Shown: in pieces, positions 17,168-25,520 of the stretch
How the letters are laid out: the number at the start of each line of letters is the position of its first letter
Position numbering within the stretch: position 1 is the first letter of the stretch
DNA from: Halioglobus sp.
GTDB lineage: Bacteria > Pseudomonadota > Gammaproteobacteria > Pseudomonadales > Halieaceae
NCBI GenBank assembly: GCA_020443425.1
Contig: JAGRIE010000007.1
Coordinates: 126,154 to 190,153, forward strand
Direction of reading: 5' to 3'
DNA length: 64,000 nucleotides
Position numbers and translations under genes: made by a program
Notes under the pieces: generated by a model
Told to the model about the DNA's origin: nothing
What the model saw: the letters and a program-made list of their open reading frames with translations, nothing else
The model's database searches: none

Positions 17168-18375
17168 TGGCGACACTGCGAATGCTGACCGTTGTGGGCC
17201 TGAGCCTGCTGCTGGGTGCCTGTGTCAACCAGACCATCAAAAGCACCTCGGCGCCGCCGATAAAAACCGCCGCCGCCCCGGTCCCTGAGGAGCAGTTGCT
17301 GGATGTCGCCGTGGTGGTGTTCGATCCCGGCCTCGATGAATACGACGAGGACGAGCCGGTCTACCCCGAGGTGCGCAAGGCCGAGTCCCGCTTTATGCCG
17401 ATGCAGCTGTCGCAGGCCATGCAGGACAGCGGCGCCTGGGGCGCGGTGCGGGTGGTGCCGGACGACGGCGAAGTGAACGACATCATGGTGCGCGGCAAAA
17501 TCCTGCGCTCCGATGGTGAGACACTGGCACTGGCGATCACTGCCACCGACTCACGCGGCGAGGTCTGGCTGGACAAAACGTATACGGGCGAGGCCAGCCG
17601 CTATGCCTACGAGTCCCCGACCCGCAATGCCAGTGACCCGTTCCAGGCCGTCTACAATACGATTGCCAACGACCTGTTGCAGGAACTCGAGGCGCTGCCG
17701 CCGAAAGAGCGCAGCAATGTGCGGGTGGTGACAGAACTGCGTTTCGCGCGCAGCTTTTCACCCGACGCTTTCGACGGGTACCTGAAGCAGAACCGCAAAG
17801 GCCAGTTTGAAGTACAGCGACTGCCGGCTGAGAGCGACCCCATGCTGGCGCGCGTGCGCCAGATTCGCGAGCGCGACAATGTCTACGTCGACACCCTGCA
17901 GGCCTACTACGTCACGTTCGACGAGAAGATGGCGGCCCCCTACCAGGACTGGCGCAAGGCCAGTTATGAGGAAGTGCTGGCGCTGGAGCAACTGCAGGCC
18001 GAGAGCGTGCGCAACCTCATCATCGGCGGGCTGGCCGTGATCGGCGGCATCGCGGCGGCCACCACCGGCGACAGCCAGACCAGCCGCGTCGCCGGCCAGG
18101 TCGCCGTGCTCGGTGGCGGCCTGATGGTCAAGAGCGGCCTGGACAAACGCAACGAAGCGCAGATTCACGTGCAGGCGCTGGAAGAACTGGGCGCTTCGCT
18201 GGAAGCCGAAGTCACCCCCCAGGTGATCGAGTTGGAAGACAGCACGGTGACACTCACCGGTAACGTAGAGCAACAGTACGCCCAGTGGCGCTCCGTGCTG
18301 GCCGATATCTACCGCGCCGAGATCGGCGACCTGGAATTACCCGAGGATTCCGCCCGCTCTGCTGATACACTCTGA
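17167..18375 (+). CDS. lipoprotein of unknown function with glycine-zipper-like helix (operon gene 3)
   Basis: A 402-residue lipoprotein: signal peptide with lipobox LGAC (Cys19). An alpha/beta domain (about 45-190) has the feel of CsgG/GNA1162-type lipoproteins (DVAVVVFDPGLDEYD, MVRGKILRSDGETLALAITATDS); this similarity is only impression-level. A helical part follows, then a hydrophobic Gly-rich segment (about 277-297, IIGGLAVIGGIAAATTG) that could insert in a membrane. The GTG start at 17167 overlaps the stop of gene 2 by one base (TAGTG). No family is recognised with confidence. Confidence 0.72.
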   Translation: MATLRMLTVVGLSLLLGACVNQTIKSTSAPPIKTAAAPVPEEQLLDVAVVVFDPGLDEYDEDEPVYPEVRKAESRFMPMQLSQAMQDSGAWGAVRVVPDDGEVNDIMVRGKILRSDGETLALAITATDSRGEVWLDKTYTGEASRYAYESPTRNASDPFQAVYNTIANDLLQELEALPPKERSNVRVVTELRFARSFSPDAFDGYLKQNRKGQFEVQRLPAESDPMLARVRQIRERDNVYVDTLQAYYVTFDEKMAAPYQDWRKASYEEVLALEQLQAESVRNLIIGGLAVIGGIAAATTGDSQTSRVAGQVAVLGGGLMVKSGLDKRNEAQIHVQALEELGASLEAEVTPQVIELEDSTVTLTGNVEQQYAQWRSVLADIYRAEIGDLELPEDSARSADTL

Positions 18376-18410
18376 TCCGTTCCCCTGACACCCAAGGCCC
18401 CGACGACGGC

Positions 18411-19961
18411 ATGCCCTCTCACAATGACCCAGTAAAACCGATACCGTTTGACGCCGTAGAGGCGGCACCGACCCCCAGCGCCACCACCACGACACCGCGC
18501 AGCGAGGCGCAGCGCGGCACGCCGGTCTGGGTGCTGCCGGCGCTGGCGCTGCTGGTGGTACTGGCCGCTGTGGTGGTGTTTTTGTTGCCGGCCGCACTGG
18601 AGGAGCGACCCGTCGCGCCGGCGGCGTCGACCGCCGAGGCGGGCGCCGCGGATACGCAGGCCGCCGCCAACGGCCCGGCACAGCCGGCAGTTCCCGCCGT
18701 CGAGGAGGCCGCCCCCTGGTCTGACGCACAGCTGGCCCACCAGCGCAAAGAGGCGCAGGAGCTGGCCGCGGAATTACTGGAACTGCAGCTGGCGCTGCAG
18801 GAGCGCGGCGCCGGGCAGTGGGCGACAGCGGCCTTCGCGGCCGTGACACCGATCGCGACGGCGGGCGATGAACTGTACAAGAACCGCGAATACGCCGCCG
18901 CCACCGAGCAGTACCGGCAGGGGCTGGCCGCGCTGCAGGCACTGCAGGACTCGATACCACAGGTACTCACCGGGTTGCTGGAACAGGCCCGCCAGGCGCT
19001 GGCACAGGGCGATGCCGACGCCGCAATCAGCGCACTGGAGACGGCGGCGCTGATTGAGCCCGATCACAGCGACATCGCGACCCTGCGGCAACGCGCCGAG
19101 GTACTGCCGCAGCTGTTACCGCTGTTGGCCGACGCACAGGCTGCCGAGGCGGCAGGCGATCTGGCCCAGGCCCGGACGCTGCTGCAACAGGCCACCGAAC
19201 TGGACCCGCTGCACACCGGCGCGCAGGAGGCGCTGCAGCGCGTCACCACCCGGGCGCGGGACCAGGACTTCAACCAGTCGATGAGCGACGGTTACGCGGC
19301 CCTCGGCCAGGGCCGCTACGACAGCGCCCGCAAGGCGTTCAATGCGGCGGCAAAGCTGCAGCCCGGTTCAAAGGAGGCGGCCAGTGCATTGCAGGAAGTG
19401 AGCGCCGCCGAGACGGCCCAGCGCCTCGCCAGCCTCAACCAGCAGGGCCAGCGCGAGGAGCAGCAGGAACAGTGGGCAAAGGCCGTGGCCGCGTATGAAC
19501 AGGCGCAGAAAATAGACGGCAGCGTGCTGTTCGCCGCCGAGGGGCTGCAGCGGAGCAGGATGCGCGCCGAGGTTGACCAGCAGCTGCGCACCGCCGTCGC
19601 CGACCCGCTGCGACTGTCCGATACCGCAGTCGCCGCTGCCGCTGAACAACTGCTGGCGCAGGCGCGGCAGATATCGCCGCGCGGCCCGGTGCTGGAGCAG
19701 CAGCTCAGCGCGCTGGAGACGGCACTGCGCCGGGCCAACACCGAGGTCACCGTGACCCTGCGCTCCGATGCGAAAACGGAAGTCATTGTCTACAAGGTGG
19801 CGCGGCTGGGCAGTTTCAGCGAGACAGCGCTCACGCTGCGCCCGGGCAACTACACCGCAGTGGGCACTCGCGCCGGCTATCGCGATGTGCGTCACAGCTT
19901 CACCGTTTCGGCTGACTCGCCGCCGGCACCGGTCACCATTGCCTGCACGGAACCAATCTGA
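18411..19961 (+). CDS. membrane-anchored TPR protein with PEGA-like C terminus (operon gene 4)
   Basis: A 516-residue protein with a short cytoplasmic N terminus, one membrane helix (about residues 39-60, WVLPALALLVVLAAVVVFLLP) and an Ala/Pro linker. An all-helical periplasmic region (about 105-425) carries several TPR-like repeats (GDELYKNREYAAATEQYRQGLAAL; GDLAQARTLLQQATELDPLHTGAQEAL; GRYDSARKAFNAAAKLQPGS). The C-terminal 75 residues form a beta domain of PEGA type (TALTLRPGNYTAVGTRAGYRDV). It shares its architecture with gene 5: N-terminal anchor followed by periplasmic repeats and PEGA. Confidence 0.75.
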   Translation: MPSHNDPVKPIPFDAVEAAPTPSATTTTPRSEAQRGTPVWVLPALALLVVLAAVVVFLLPAALEERPVAPAASTAEAGAADTQAAANGPAQPAVPAVEEAAPWSDAQLAHQRKEAQELAAELLELQLALQERGAGQWATAAFAAVTPIATAGDELYKNREYAAATEQYRQGLAALQALQDSIPQVLTGLLEQARQALAQGDADAAISALETAALIEPDHSDIATLRQRAEVLPQLLPLLADAQAAEAAGDLAQARTLLQQATELDPLHTGAQEALQRVTTRARDQDFNQSMSDGYAALGQGRYDSARKAFNAAAKLQPGSKEAASALQEVSAAETAQRLASLNQQGQREEQQEQWAKAVAAYEQAQKIDGSVLFAAEGLQRSRMRAEVDQQLRTAVADPLRLSDTAVAAAAEQLLAQARQISPRGPVLEQQLSALETALRRANTEVTVTLRSDAKTEVIVYKVARLGSFSETALTLRPGNYTAVGTRAGYRDVRHSFTVSADSPPAPVTIACTEPI

Positions 19962-20033
19962 GCGGATGACAGCAATACCCAGTCACCCCGGGGCCTGAGC
20001 GCCCGCGGCCCATCAACCAATGACACACTGCCC

Positions 20034-22091
20034 ATGCCCAAGCAACCCGTAACCATCGCGCCCAGCGGCTTCACCCCGCTGGACCAGGCCACCACCCGTT
20101 CACCGGGCCCGCGCAAGACCGGGCGGTGGGTGCTGCTCGCCTGCCTGCTGCTGTTCGCACTGGTGATGCTGTTCCTGTTCAGCGCGCGCTCGCTGAAGAT
20201 CACGGTGGTCGCCGACGTGCCGGCACAGGTCTCGGTATCCGGGCTCGCCCTGCCCTTCGGCGAGCGCTACCTGCTGCTGCCCGGGGAGTACACCGTCAGC
20301 GCGGCGGCCGAGGGTTACCAGCCGCTGGACACCCGCGCCACCGTGGACGAGCGCGACAGCCAGTCGCTGGAACTGACACTGCAGCCGCTGCCCGGCCTGG
20401 TGTCCATCGACAGCACCCCGACCGGCGCCAGTGTCTCGGTCGACGGCGAGTCCGTCGGCCGCACCCCCATTGTCGATCTCGAACTGCCGCAGGGGGAACA
20501 CCAGCTGCAGTTCGAGGAGGAGCGGCACCTGCCGCTGGCACAGACGCTGCAAGTCACCGGCCGCAGCGTGCAGCAGAGCGTCGCGGTGCAACTGGAACCG
20601 GCCTGGGCGACAGTGACCCTCGACAGCGTGCCGGCTGGCGCCACCGTGCTGGTCGACGGCGAGGCGGCGGGGACTACACCGGCCTCACTGGAGGTCATGC
20701 AGGGCGAGCACCAGCTGATGCTGCAGCTGCCCTCGTTTGCCGACTGGCAGAAAACACTGCGGATCGAGGCCGGAAAGGACCAGGACCTGGGCCAGGTCAA
20801 GCTGCAACCCGCCCCCGGTGAGCTGGCACTGAGCACGGTCCCCAGCGGCGCCAATGTCACTCTCGACGGGGAATTCCAGGGGCAGACCCCGCTGACGCTG
20901 GATATCAGTCCCGGGCAGGCGCACCGGCTGGATGTGTTCAAACCCGGCTACCAGCGCTTCAATGACACGGTGGAGATGGCAGCCGCCACACAGGCGCAGC
21001 GCTCGGTAACCCTGAAGGCGCTGCTGGGCGAGGTGCGCCTGCGCATCAGCCCGGCCAGCGCCGTGGTCCGCATCGACGGCCGCACCATCGACAAGGGCGT
21101 GCAGACGCTGTCGCTGCCGGCGGTGGAACACTCAGTGGAAGTGAGCCTGGACGGTTACGCCACCGTGCGCCGGCAGGTCACACCGCGCCCCGGCCTGCCA
21201 CAGCTGGTGGAGGTCACGCTACAGACACAGGAGGCGGTCACCCTGGCGCGCATCAAACCCGAGATCACCACGCCGCTCGGCCAGACCCTGCTGCTGTTCA
21301 AGCCGGCTGAATCGGCGCTGGCGGACTTCACCATGGGCTCCTCGCGCCGCGAGCCGGGCCGACGCGCCAACGAGGTACTGCACCCGGTGGCACTGCGCCG
21401 CATGTTCTACCTGCAGACCACGGAAGTCACCAACGCGCAGTTCCGCCAGTTCCAGCCGGGCCACAACTCGGGCCAGATAGAGGGCAACAGCCTCAACCAG
21501 GAGCACCAGCCGGTGGCACAGGTGAGCTGGCAGCAGGCCGCGGCATTCTGCAACTGGCTCAGCGAGCGCGAGGGCCTGCCGCCATTCTACCGCCAGAGCA
21601 ACGGCATCGTGACCGGCTACAACAGCGACGCCACCGGCTACCGCCTGCCCTCGGAGGCCGAGTGGGCCTGGGCCGCGCGCGCCAGCGGCGACAAACTGCT
21701 GCTGTTCCCCTGGGGCGACACCTTCCCGCCGACACTGGTGGCGGAGAACTACGCCGACGACACCTCCGCCTATGTCACCGGCCGCGTCCTGAACGGTTAC
21801 AAGGACGGCTATGTGGTCAGCGCACCGGTGGCCTCCTTCAAGCCCAACCAGCACCGCCTCTACGATATGGGTGGCAATGTGTCGGAGTGGGTGCACGACG
21901 TCTACAGCATCCCGCCGGCCAACGGCGCCACCGAGCGAGATCCGCTGGGCAGCCAGGGCGGCGACAACTATGTGATCCGCGGCGCCGCCTGGACGCATGC
22001 CAAGCTGTCCGAGTTGCGCCTGACCTATCGTGATTATGGGCAAGCCGGGCGGGATGACGTAGGATTCCGCCTTGCGCGCTACGCGGAGTAA
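20034..22091 (+). CDS. membrane-anchored PEGA-repeat protein with FGE/SUMF1-fold domain (operon gene 5)
   Basis: A 685-residue protein: cytoplasmic tail (1-30), one membrane helix (31-51), about five PEGA-type beta repeats (about 55-110, 121-187, 191-255, 262-327 and 331-395; for example STPTGASVSVDGESVGRTP, SVPAGATVLVDGEAAGTTP, TVPSGANVTLDGEFQGQTP), then a sulfatase-modifying-factor fold (about 415-683). The last domain shows FTMGSS, VTNAQF, PVAQVSW, YRLPSEAEWAWAARA, YDMGGNVSEW and GFRLAR. The active-site cysteine pair of true formylglycine-generating enzymes is absent: the RGGSW-Cys region reads VIRGAAWTHAKL, and the only Cys in the domain is Cys506. It is therefore probably a binding domain, as in many PEGA or signalling-linked FGE folds. 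Confidence 0.85.
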   Translation: MPKQPVTIAPSGFTPLDQATTRSPGPRKTGRWVLLACLLLFALVMLFLFSARSLKITVVADVPAQVSVSGLALPFGERYLLLPGEYTVSAAAEGYQPLDTRATVDERDSQSLELTLQPLPGLVSIDSTPTGASVSVDGESVGRTPIVDLELPQGEHQLQFEEERHLPLAQTLQVTGRSVQQSVAVQLEPAWATVTLDSVPAGATVLVDGEAAGTTPASLEVMQGEHQLMLQLPSFADWQKTLRIEAGKDQDLGQVKLQPAPGELALSTVPSGANVTLDGEFQGQTPLTLDISPGQAHRLDVFKPGYQRFNDTVEMAAATQAQRSVTLKALLGEVRLRISPASAVVRIDGRTIDKGVQTLSLPAVEHSVEVSLDGYATVRRQVTPRPGLPQLVEVTLQTQEAVTLARIKPEITTPLGQTLLLFKPAESALADFTMGSSRREPGRRANEVLHPVALRRMFYLQTTEVTNAQFRQFQPGHNSGQIEGNSLNQEHQPVAQVSWQQAAAFCNWLSEREGLPPFYRQSNGIVTGYNSDATGYRLPSEAEWAWAARASGDKLLLFPWGDTFPPTLVAENYADDTSAYVTGRVLNGYKDGYVVSAPVASFKPNQHRLYDMGGNVSEWVHDVYSIPPANGATERDPLGSQGGDNYVIRGAAWTHAKLSELRLTYRDYGQAGRDDVGFRLARYAE

Positions 22092-22094
22092 AAC

Positions 22095-22334
22095 ATGAAC
22101 CATCGACGACAGCTGTCCCCGCTGCTGCTCGCCCTGCTGCTGGCAGCGGCGCCACTGCAGGCCCAGCCTGAGAGCGGCGCCGAGCCGGCAGCGGACAGCG
22201 AGCCCGCAGAACAGGCCGCGCCGGCACAGCAGGAAACCGCACCGGCCGACGCCGACAAACGCTCTCCATTCGACTACCGCTCCTCGGAGGAAATTTCCGA
22301 AGATGTGCCCGTCTCCTTTCCGGTGGATATATAG
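22095..22334 (+). CDS. small secreted acidic protein (operon gene 6)
   Basis: A 79-residue protein with a signal peptide (MNHRRQLSPLLLALLLAAAPLQA) followed by a Glu/Ala/Pro-rich disordered stretch. It ends in an acidic tail, SPFDYRSSEEISEDVPVSFPVDI, that looks like a short linear interaction motif. It begins three bases after gene 5 and ends 11 bases before the channel gene. No family was recognised. The tight spacing between an FGE/PEGA protein and a channel gene suggests a structural linker or regulator of the complex. Confidence 0.65.
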   Translation: MNHRRQLSPLLLALLLAAAPLQAQPESGAEPAADSEPAEQAAPAQQETAPADADKRSPFDYRSSEEISEDVPVSFPVDI

Positions 22335-22345
22335 GACACCCTGCA

Positions 22346-23143
22346 ATGAAACAAAGAATGTCATCCGAATTTATCTACCAGCTGTTTGCGCTGCTGATCG
22401 CGATTATTGTGGTCCACGCGCTCTATGTCGGCGTCATCCGTCCCAGCGCGAAAGCGCACCTGGAGCGTGAAGCGGCGATGCAGGCGGCCGGTGAGGAGGT
22501 CGTCACCACCCGCAGTCTCGCCGTGGTGATCGGCGATTACGAGCAGGAGTCCTGTTTTATCCTGCTGATCTGGGCGCTCGCCATCATGGGCTACAAAGGG
22601 CGCCGCGGCATGCACGAGCGCAGCATGCTGGACCGGCGCCTGCTGGAGATCCCGGAGGGCACCACCGTGTTGCCGGAAGACGCGCGCGAGTACAGTCGCG
22701 CGCTGGAGGCGCTGCCGGAATCGGAGCAGGACTACCTGCTGCCGCGCACACTGCTGGCCGCGCTGCAGCGCTTTGCCACCACCGGCAGCATCCAGGCTGT
22801 CTCCGAGACCATCAAGGAGAACTGCGAAATTGAATCGGACCGCCTGGACTCGGAGATGTCCATGGTGCGCTATATCGCCTGGGCCATTCCCTCGATCGGG
22901 TTTATCGGCACCGTGCGCGGTATCGGCGATGCACTGGGGCAGGCGTACAAGGCCGTTGAGGGCGACATCTCCGGCGTCACCGCCAGCCTCGGCGTGGCGT
23001 TCAACAGCACCTTTGTGGCACTGGTGCTGAGCATCATCATCATGTTCGCACTGCACCAGCTGCAGCTGTCGCAGGAGCGCCTGGTACTGGACTGCCAGCG
23101 CTACGCCGACCGCCGCCTGCTGCGCTTTCTGGTGGCAAGCTGA
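22346..23143 (+). CDS. MotA/TolQ/ExbB-family proton channel protein (operon gene 7)
   Basis: A 265-residue inner-membrane protein with four predicted membrane helices (about 9-31, 69-83, 174-193 and 213-238). A cytoplasmic loop of about 90 residues lies between helices 2 and 3. The family signature lies across helices 3 and 4: IPSIGFIGTVRGIGDALG, then GVTASLGVAFNSTFVALVLSIII. Known relatives form pentamers that pass protons or sodium around a dimer of single-helix partners (ExbD, TolR, MotB). No canonical partner is present here, but the two following VWA proteins have a matching N-terminal anchor. It overlaps gene 8 by one base. Confidence 0.9.
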   Translation: MKQRMSSEFIYQLFALLIAIIVVHALYVGVIRPSAKAHLEREAAMQAAGEEVVTTRSLAVVIGDYEQESCFILLIWALAIMGYKGRRGMHERSMLDRRLLEIPEGTTVLPEDAREYSRALEALPESEQDYLLPRTLLAALQRFATTGSIQAVSETIKENCEIESDRLDSEMSMVRYIAWAIPSIGFIGTVRGIGDALGQAYKAVEGDISGVTASLGVAFNSTFVALVLSIIIMFALHQLQLSQERLVLDCQRYADRRLLRFLVAS

Positions 23144-24423
23144 TGAGTATCGGACTGCTCGACCTCAACGACAGCAACCTGCAGCTGTGGCACGGCGACG
23201 CCCGGGTACAGAGTCCCGGCTATGCGCTGTTGCAGGGCGCGGACTACCTGTTTGGCGCACCCGCACGCGCGGCCGCCCGCCTGCAGCCGCGCGACATCAA
23301 CACCCGCTTCTGGTGGCAGCTGAGCACCGAGAAACTGCAGCCGGCGCTGGGCCCGGCGCGACACACCGGGGACCTCGTGCACGCCCACCTCAAGCAGCTG
23401 CACGCCCAGGCCCAGCACCCGGATGAACTGCTGCTGGCGGTGTCCGGCAGCATGCAGCACGAACAGCTGGCACTGCTGCTGGGTATCGTGCAGCAGTGCC
23501 CGTTCGATGCCGTCGGCCTGGTCAACCGCAGCGTGGCGCTGGCCAGCCTCTACAGTCGCGGCGGCCGGCTGTTCCACCTCGAACTGCAGCTGCACCAGGC
23601 GGTGATTTCAGAGCTGGCGCAGCACGACGGCCACATCGAATTGCAGCGCACTGTACCCCTGCCCGGTTGCGGCCTGCTGCAGTTGCAGGAGCGACTGGTC
23701 GAACTGATCGCCGCCGAGTTTGTGCGCCAGACCCGCTTCGACCCGCGGCGCAAGGCAGCCACGGAACAACAGCTGTACGATGCACTGCCGACCACCCTGC
23801 GCGCGCTGCACACCAGTGCCGAGACCAATATGGACATCAACGGCTACCAGGCCCGCGTCGGTACGCACCAGTTGCAGTCCGCCGGCAGGCGCCTGTTCGA
23901 CAGCGCCAACGAGACCATCGGGATACTGCGGCCCGACGATCGCGTAATCGCCGACCCACTGACGGCCCTGCTGCCGGGCCTGGGCACTGCCTTCGCGCAA
24001 CTGGATGTGCTGCAGCCCGACGATATGCAGCGCGCGCTGCGGACACACCAGCAGCGACTGGTACAGCGCGAACAGGCGCTGAGCTTTATCACCACCCTGC
24101 CCTGCATCGAGCCGCGCGGGAAGGCCGCCCCCGCCGCGGCGAAACCCGCGCCGTCACCGGCACCTGCGCCTGCGCCCGAACCGGTGTGCCGCGCCACCCA
24201 CCTGCTGTCCGATCACGTGGCACAGGCACTGCTGCCCGGTGGCACCGCGCTGGCCGACGGCTGGGAGCTGTACCGCAGTGACGCCGGCTGGCAACTGCGC
24301 GGCAGCGGTGGCAGTGTCGCGGTGAACGGCCGGCCCTATCGCGCCGGGCAGGTCCTCGACAGCGGGGATCGCATCGTCATCGGGCAGGCGCCAGCGGCGG
24401 TGTTGATCGAGGTCCGGGGCTGA
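23143..24423 (+). CDS. actin/Hsp70-like protein with C-terminal FHA-like domain (operon gene 8)
   Basis: A 426-residue cytoplasmic protein without signal peptide. The N-terminal region suggests a degenerate actin/Hsp70 ATPase fold: a beta hairpin GLLDLNDSNLQLW at 4-16 (phosphate-1-like), and DELLLAVSGSMQHEQLALLL at 94-113 leading to AVGLVNRSVALASLY, which parallels the Hsp70 VPAxF...Q to NEPTAAALAY segment. An Ala/Pro-rich linker (about 325-355) joins a small beta domain (about 365-425) with the FHA pattern W-x-L-RGSGGSVAVNG ... GQVLDSGDRIVIG. The assignment is by pattern only and would need structural comparison. It sits directly between the channel and the VWA genes, so it may be the cytoplasmic element. 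Confidence 0.6.
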   Translation: MSIGLLDLNDSNLQLWHGDARVQSPGYALLQGADYLFGAPARAAARLQPRDINTRFWWQLSTEKLQPALGPARHTGDLVHAHLKQLHAQAQHPDELLLAVSGSMQHEQLALLLGIVQQCPFDAVGLVNRSVALASLYSRGGRLFHLELQLHQAVISELAQHDGHIELQRTVPLPGCGLLQLQERLVELIAAEFVRQTRFDPRRKAATEQQLYDALPTTLRALHTSAETNMDINGYQARVGTHQLQSAGRRLFDSANETIGILRPDDRVIADPLTALLPGLGTAFAQLDVLQPDDMQRALRTHQQRLVQREQALSFITTLPCIEPRGKAAPAAAKPAPSPAPAPAPEPVCRATHLLSDHVAQALLPGGTALADGWELYRSDAGWQLRGSGGSVAVNGRPYRAGQVLDSGDRIVIGQAPAAVLIEVRG

Positions 24424-24428
24424 CCGCC

Positions 24429-25520
24429 ATGGCGAGGAAGAAACGCGAATTCACCACCTTCAACCTGAGTTTCCTGGACATCATGTCCTGCGGCTTTGGC
24501 GCGGTGATCCTCGTGTTCCTGATCATGAACCACGCCATTGAGGAGGAGTCGGAAATACTCAACGAGAACGTGTTGTCGGAGGTCAGCCTGCTCGAAGAGG
24601 ATGTCAGCGAAGGCGAAAAAGACCTGGTGCGCCTGCGCAACACCCTCTCGGAGCTGGACCAGAAAATGGCCGAGGCACAGGGCCTGGCGACCCGCATTGC
24701 CAAGGACACTGAGAACTTCGAGGCGCAGATCAGTAGCCGCAAGCGCGAGGGCTACACCGAGAGCGAGGATATCGAGAGCCTCAAGGCCGAGCTGCTGGCG
24801 CTGGAGAGCGAGGTGAAGGAACTGCGGCAGGCCAGCCAGAAAAGCTCCGGCGCCAATGCCCGCGACTTCACCGGCGACGGCAACCGCCAGTACCTGACCG
24901 GGCTCAACCTCGGCGGTAACAACATCGCCATCCTGCTCGACGTCTCGGCCAGTATGCTGGCCGACAAGCTGGTGCAGATCATCCGCCTGCGCAATATGGG
25001 CGAGTCGGTGCAGCGCAAGGCGGAGAAGTGGACGAAAAGCCTGGACACCGTCGACTGGCTGCTGGCACAGCTGCCGGTGGCCAGCAAATACCAGGTCATC
25101 ACCTTCAACACCTCGGCGAAACCGGCGCTGGCCGACACCGAGGGCAAATGGCTGGAGGTCGCCAACCAGGCGCAACTGGGCGATGTCAGCAGCGCCCTGC
25201 ACCGGATAACCCCGAGTGGCGGCACCAGCCTGGAGAACGCGTTCCTCGCCCTGCACAAGCTGTCGCCGGCACCGGATAACATCTTCCTGATCACCGACGG
25301 CCTGCCGACACAGGGCACGTCGCCGCCGCGGGGCAACACCGTCACCGGCCCCGAGCGCCAGAAACTGTACGCACAGGCGGTGCGGCAATTGCCGTCGCGG
25401 GTGCCTGTGAATATCATATTGGCGCCGATGGAGGGGGATCCGATGGCCGTATCCGAACTGTGGCTGCTGGCGCTGCGCACCCAGGGCTCGCTGATGAGCC
25501 CCTCGCGGGACTGGCCCTGA
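24429..25520 (+). CDS. membrane-anchored coiled-coil VWA protein 1 (operon gene 9)
   Basis: A 363-residue protein. A short basic N terminus and FNLSFLDIMSCGFGAVILVFL (one membrane helix, about 14-33) are followed by a long coiled coil (about 37-140) and a von Willebrand A domain (about 163-355). The MIDAS metal site is complete: DVSAS with Asp171/Ser173/Ser175, Thr266 in GGTSLENA, and Asp290 in LITDG. The anchor is placed as in ExbD/TolR/MotB (helix within the first 35 residues, bulk periplasmic), but the peptidoglycan-binding domain is replaced by VWA. It ends TGATG, overlapping gene 10. Confidence 0.88.
   Translation: MARKKREFTTFNLSFLDIMSCGFGAVILVFLIMNHAIEEESEILNENVLSEVSLLEEDVSEGEKDLVRLRNTLSELDQKMAEAQGLATRIAKDTENFEAQISSRKREGYTESEDIESLKAELLALESEVKELRQASQKSSGANARDFTGDGNRQYLTGLNLGGNNIAILLDVSASMLADKLVQIIRLRNMGESVQRKAEKWTKSLDTVDWLLAQLPVASKYQVITFNTSAKPALADTEGKWLEVANQAQLGDVSSALHRITPSGGTSLENAFLALHKLSPAPDNIFLITDGLPTQGTSPPRGNTVTGPERQKLYAQAVRQLPSRVPVNIILAPMEGDPMAVSELWLLALRTQGSLMSPSRDWP

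Noticed and set aside
15992-17176. Ala/Gly-rich open frame opposite the Ser-rich lipoprotein
   Set aside because: An antisense image of a low-complexity tract. The plus strand has a lipobox, coupling and a shared operon.
20034-22091. FGE domain as the maturase of the sulfatase at 39760
   Set aside because: The cysteine pair needed for catalysis is missing and the protein is fused to PEGA repeats.
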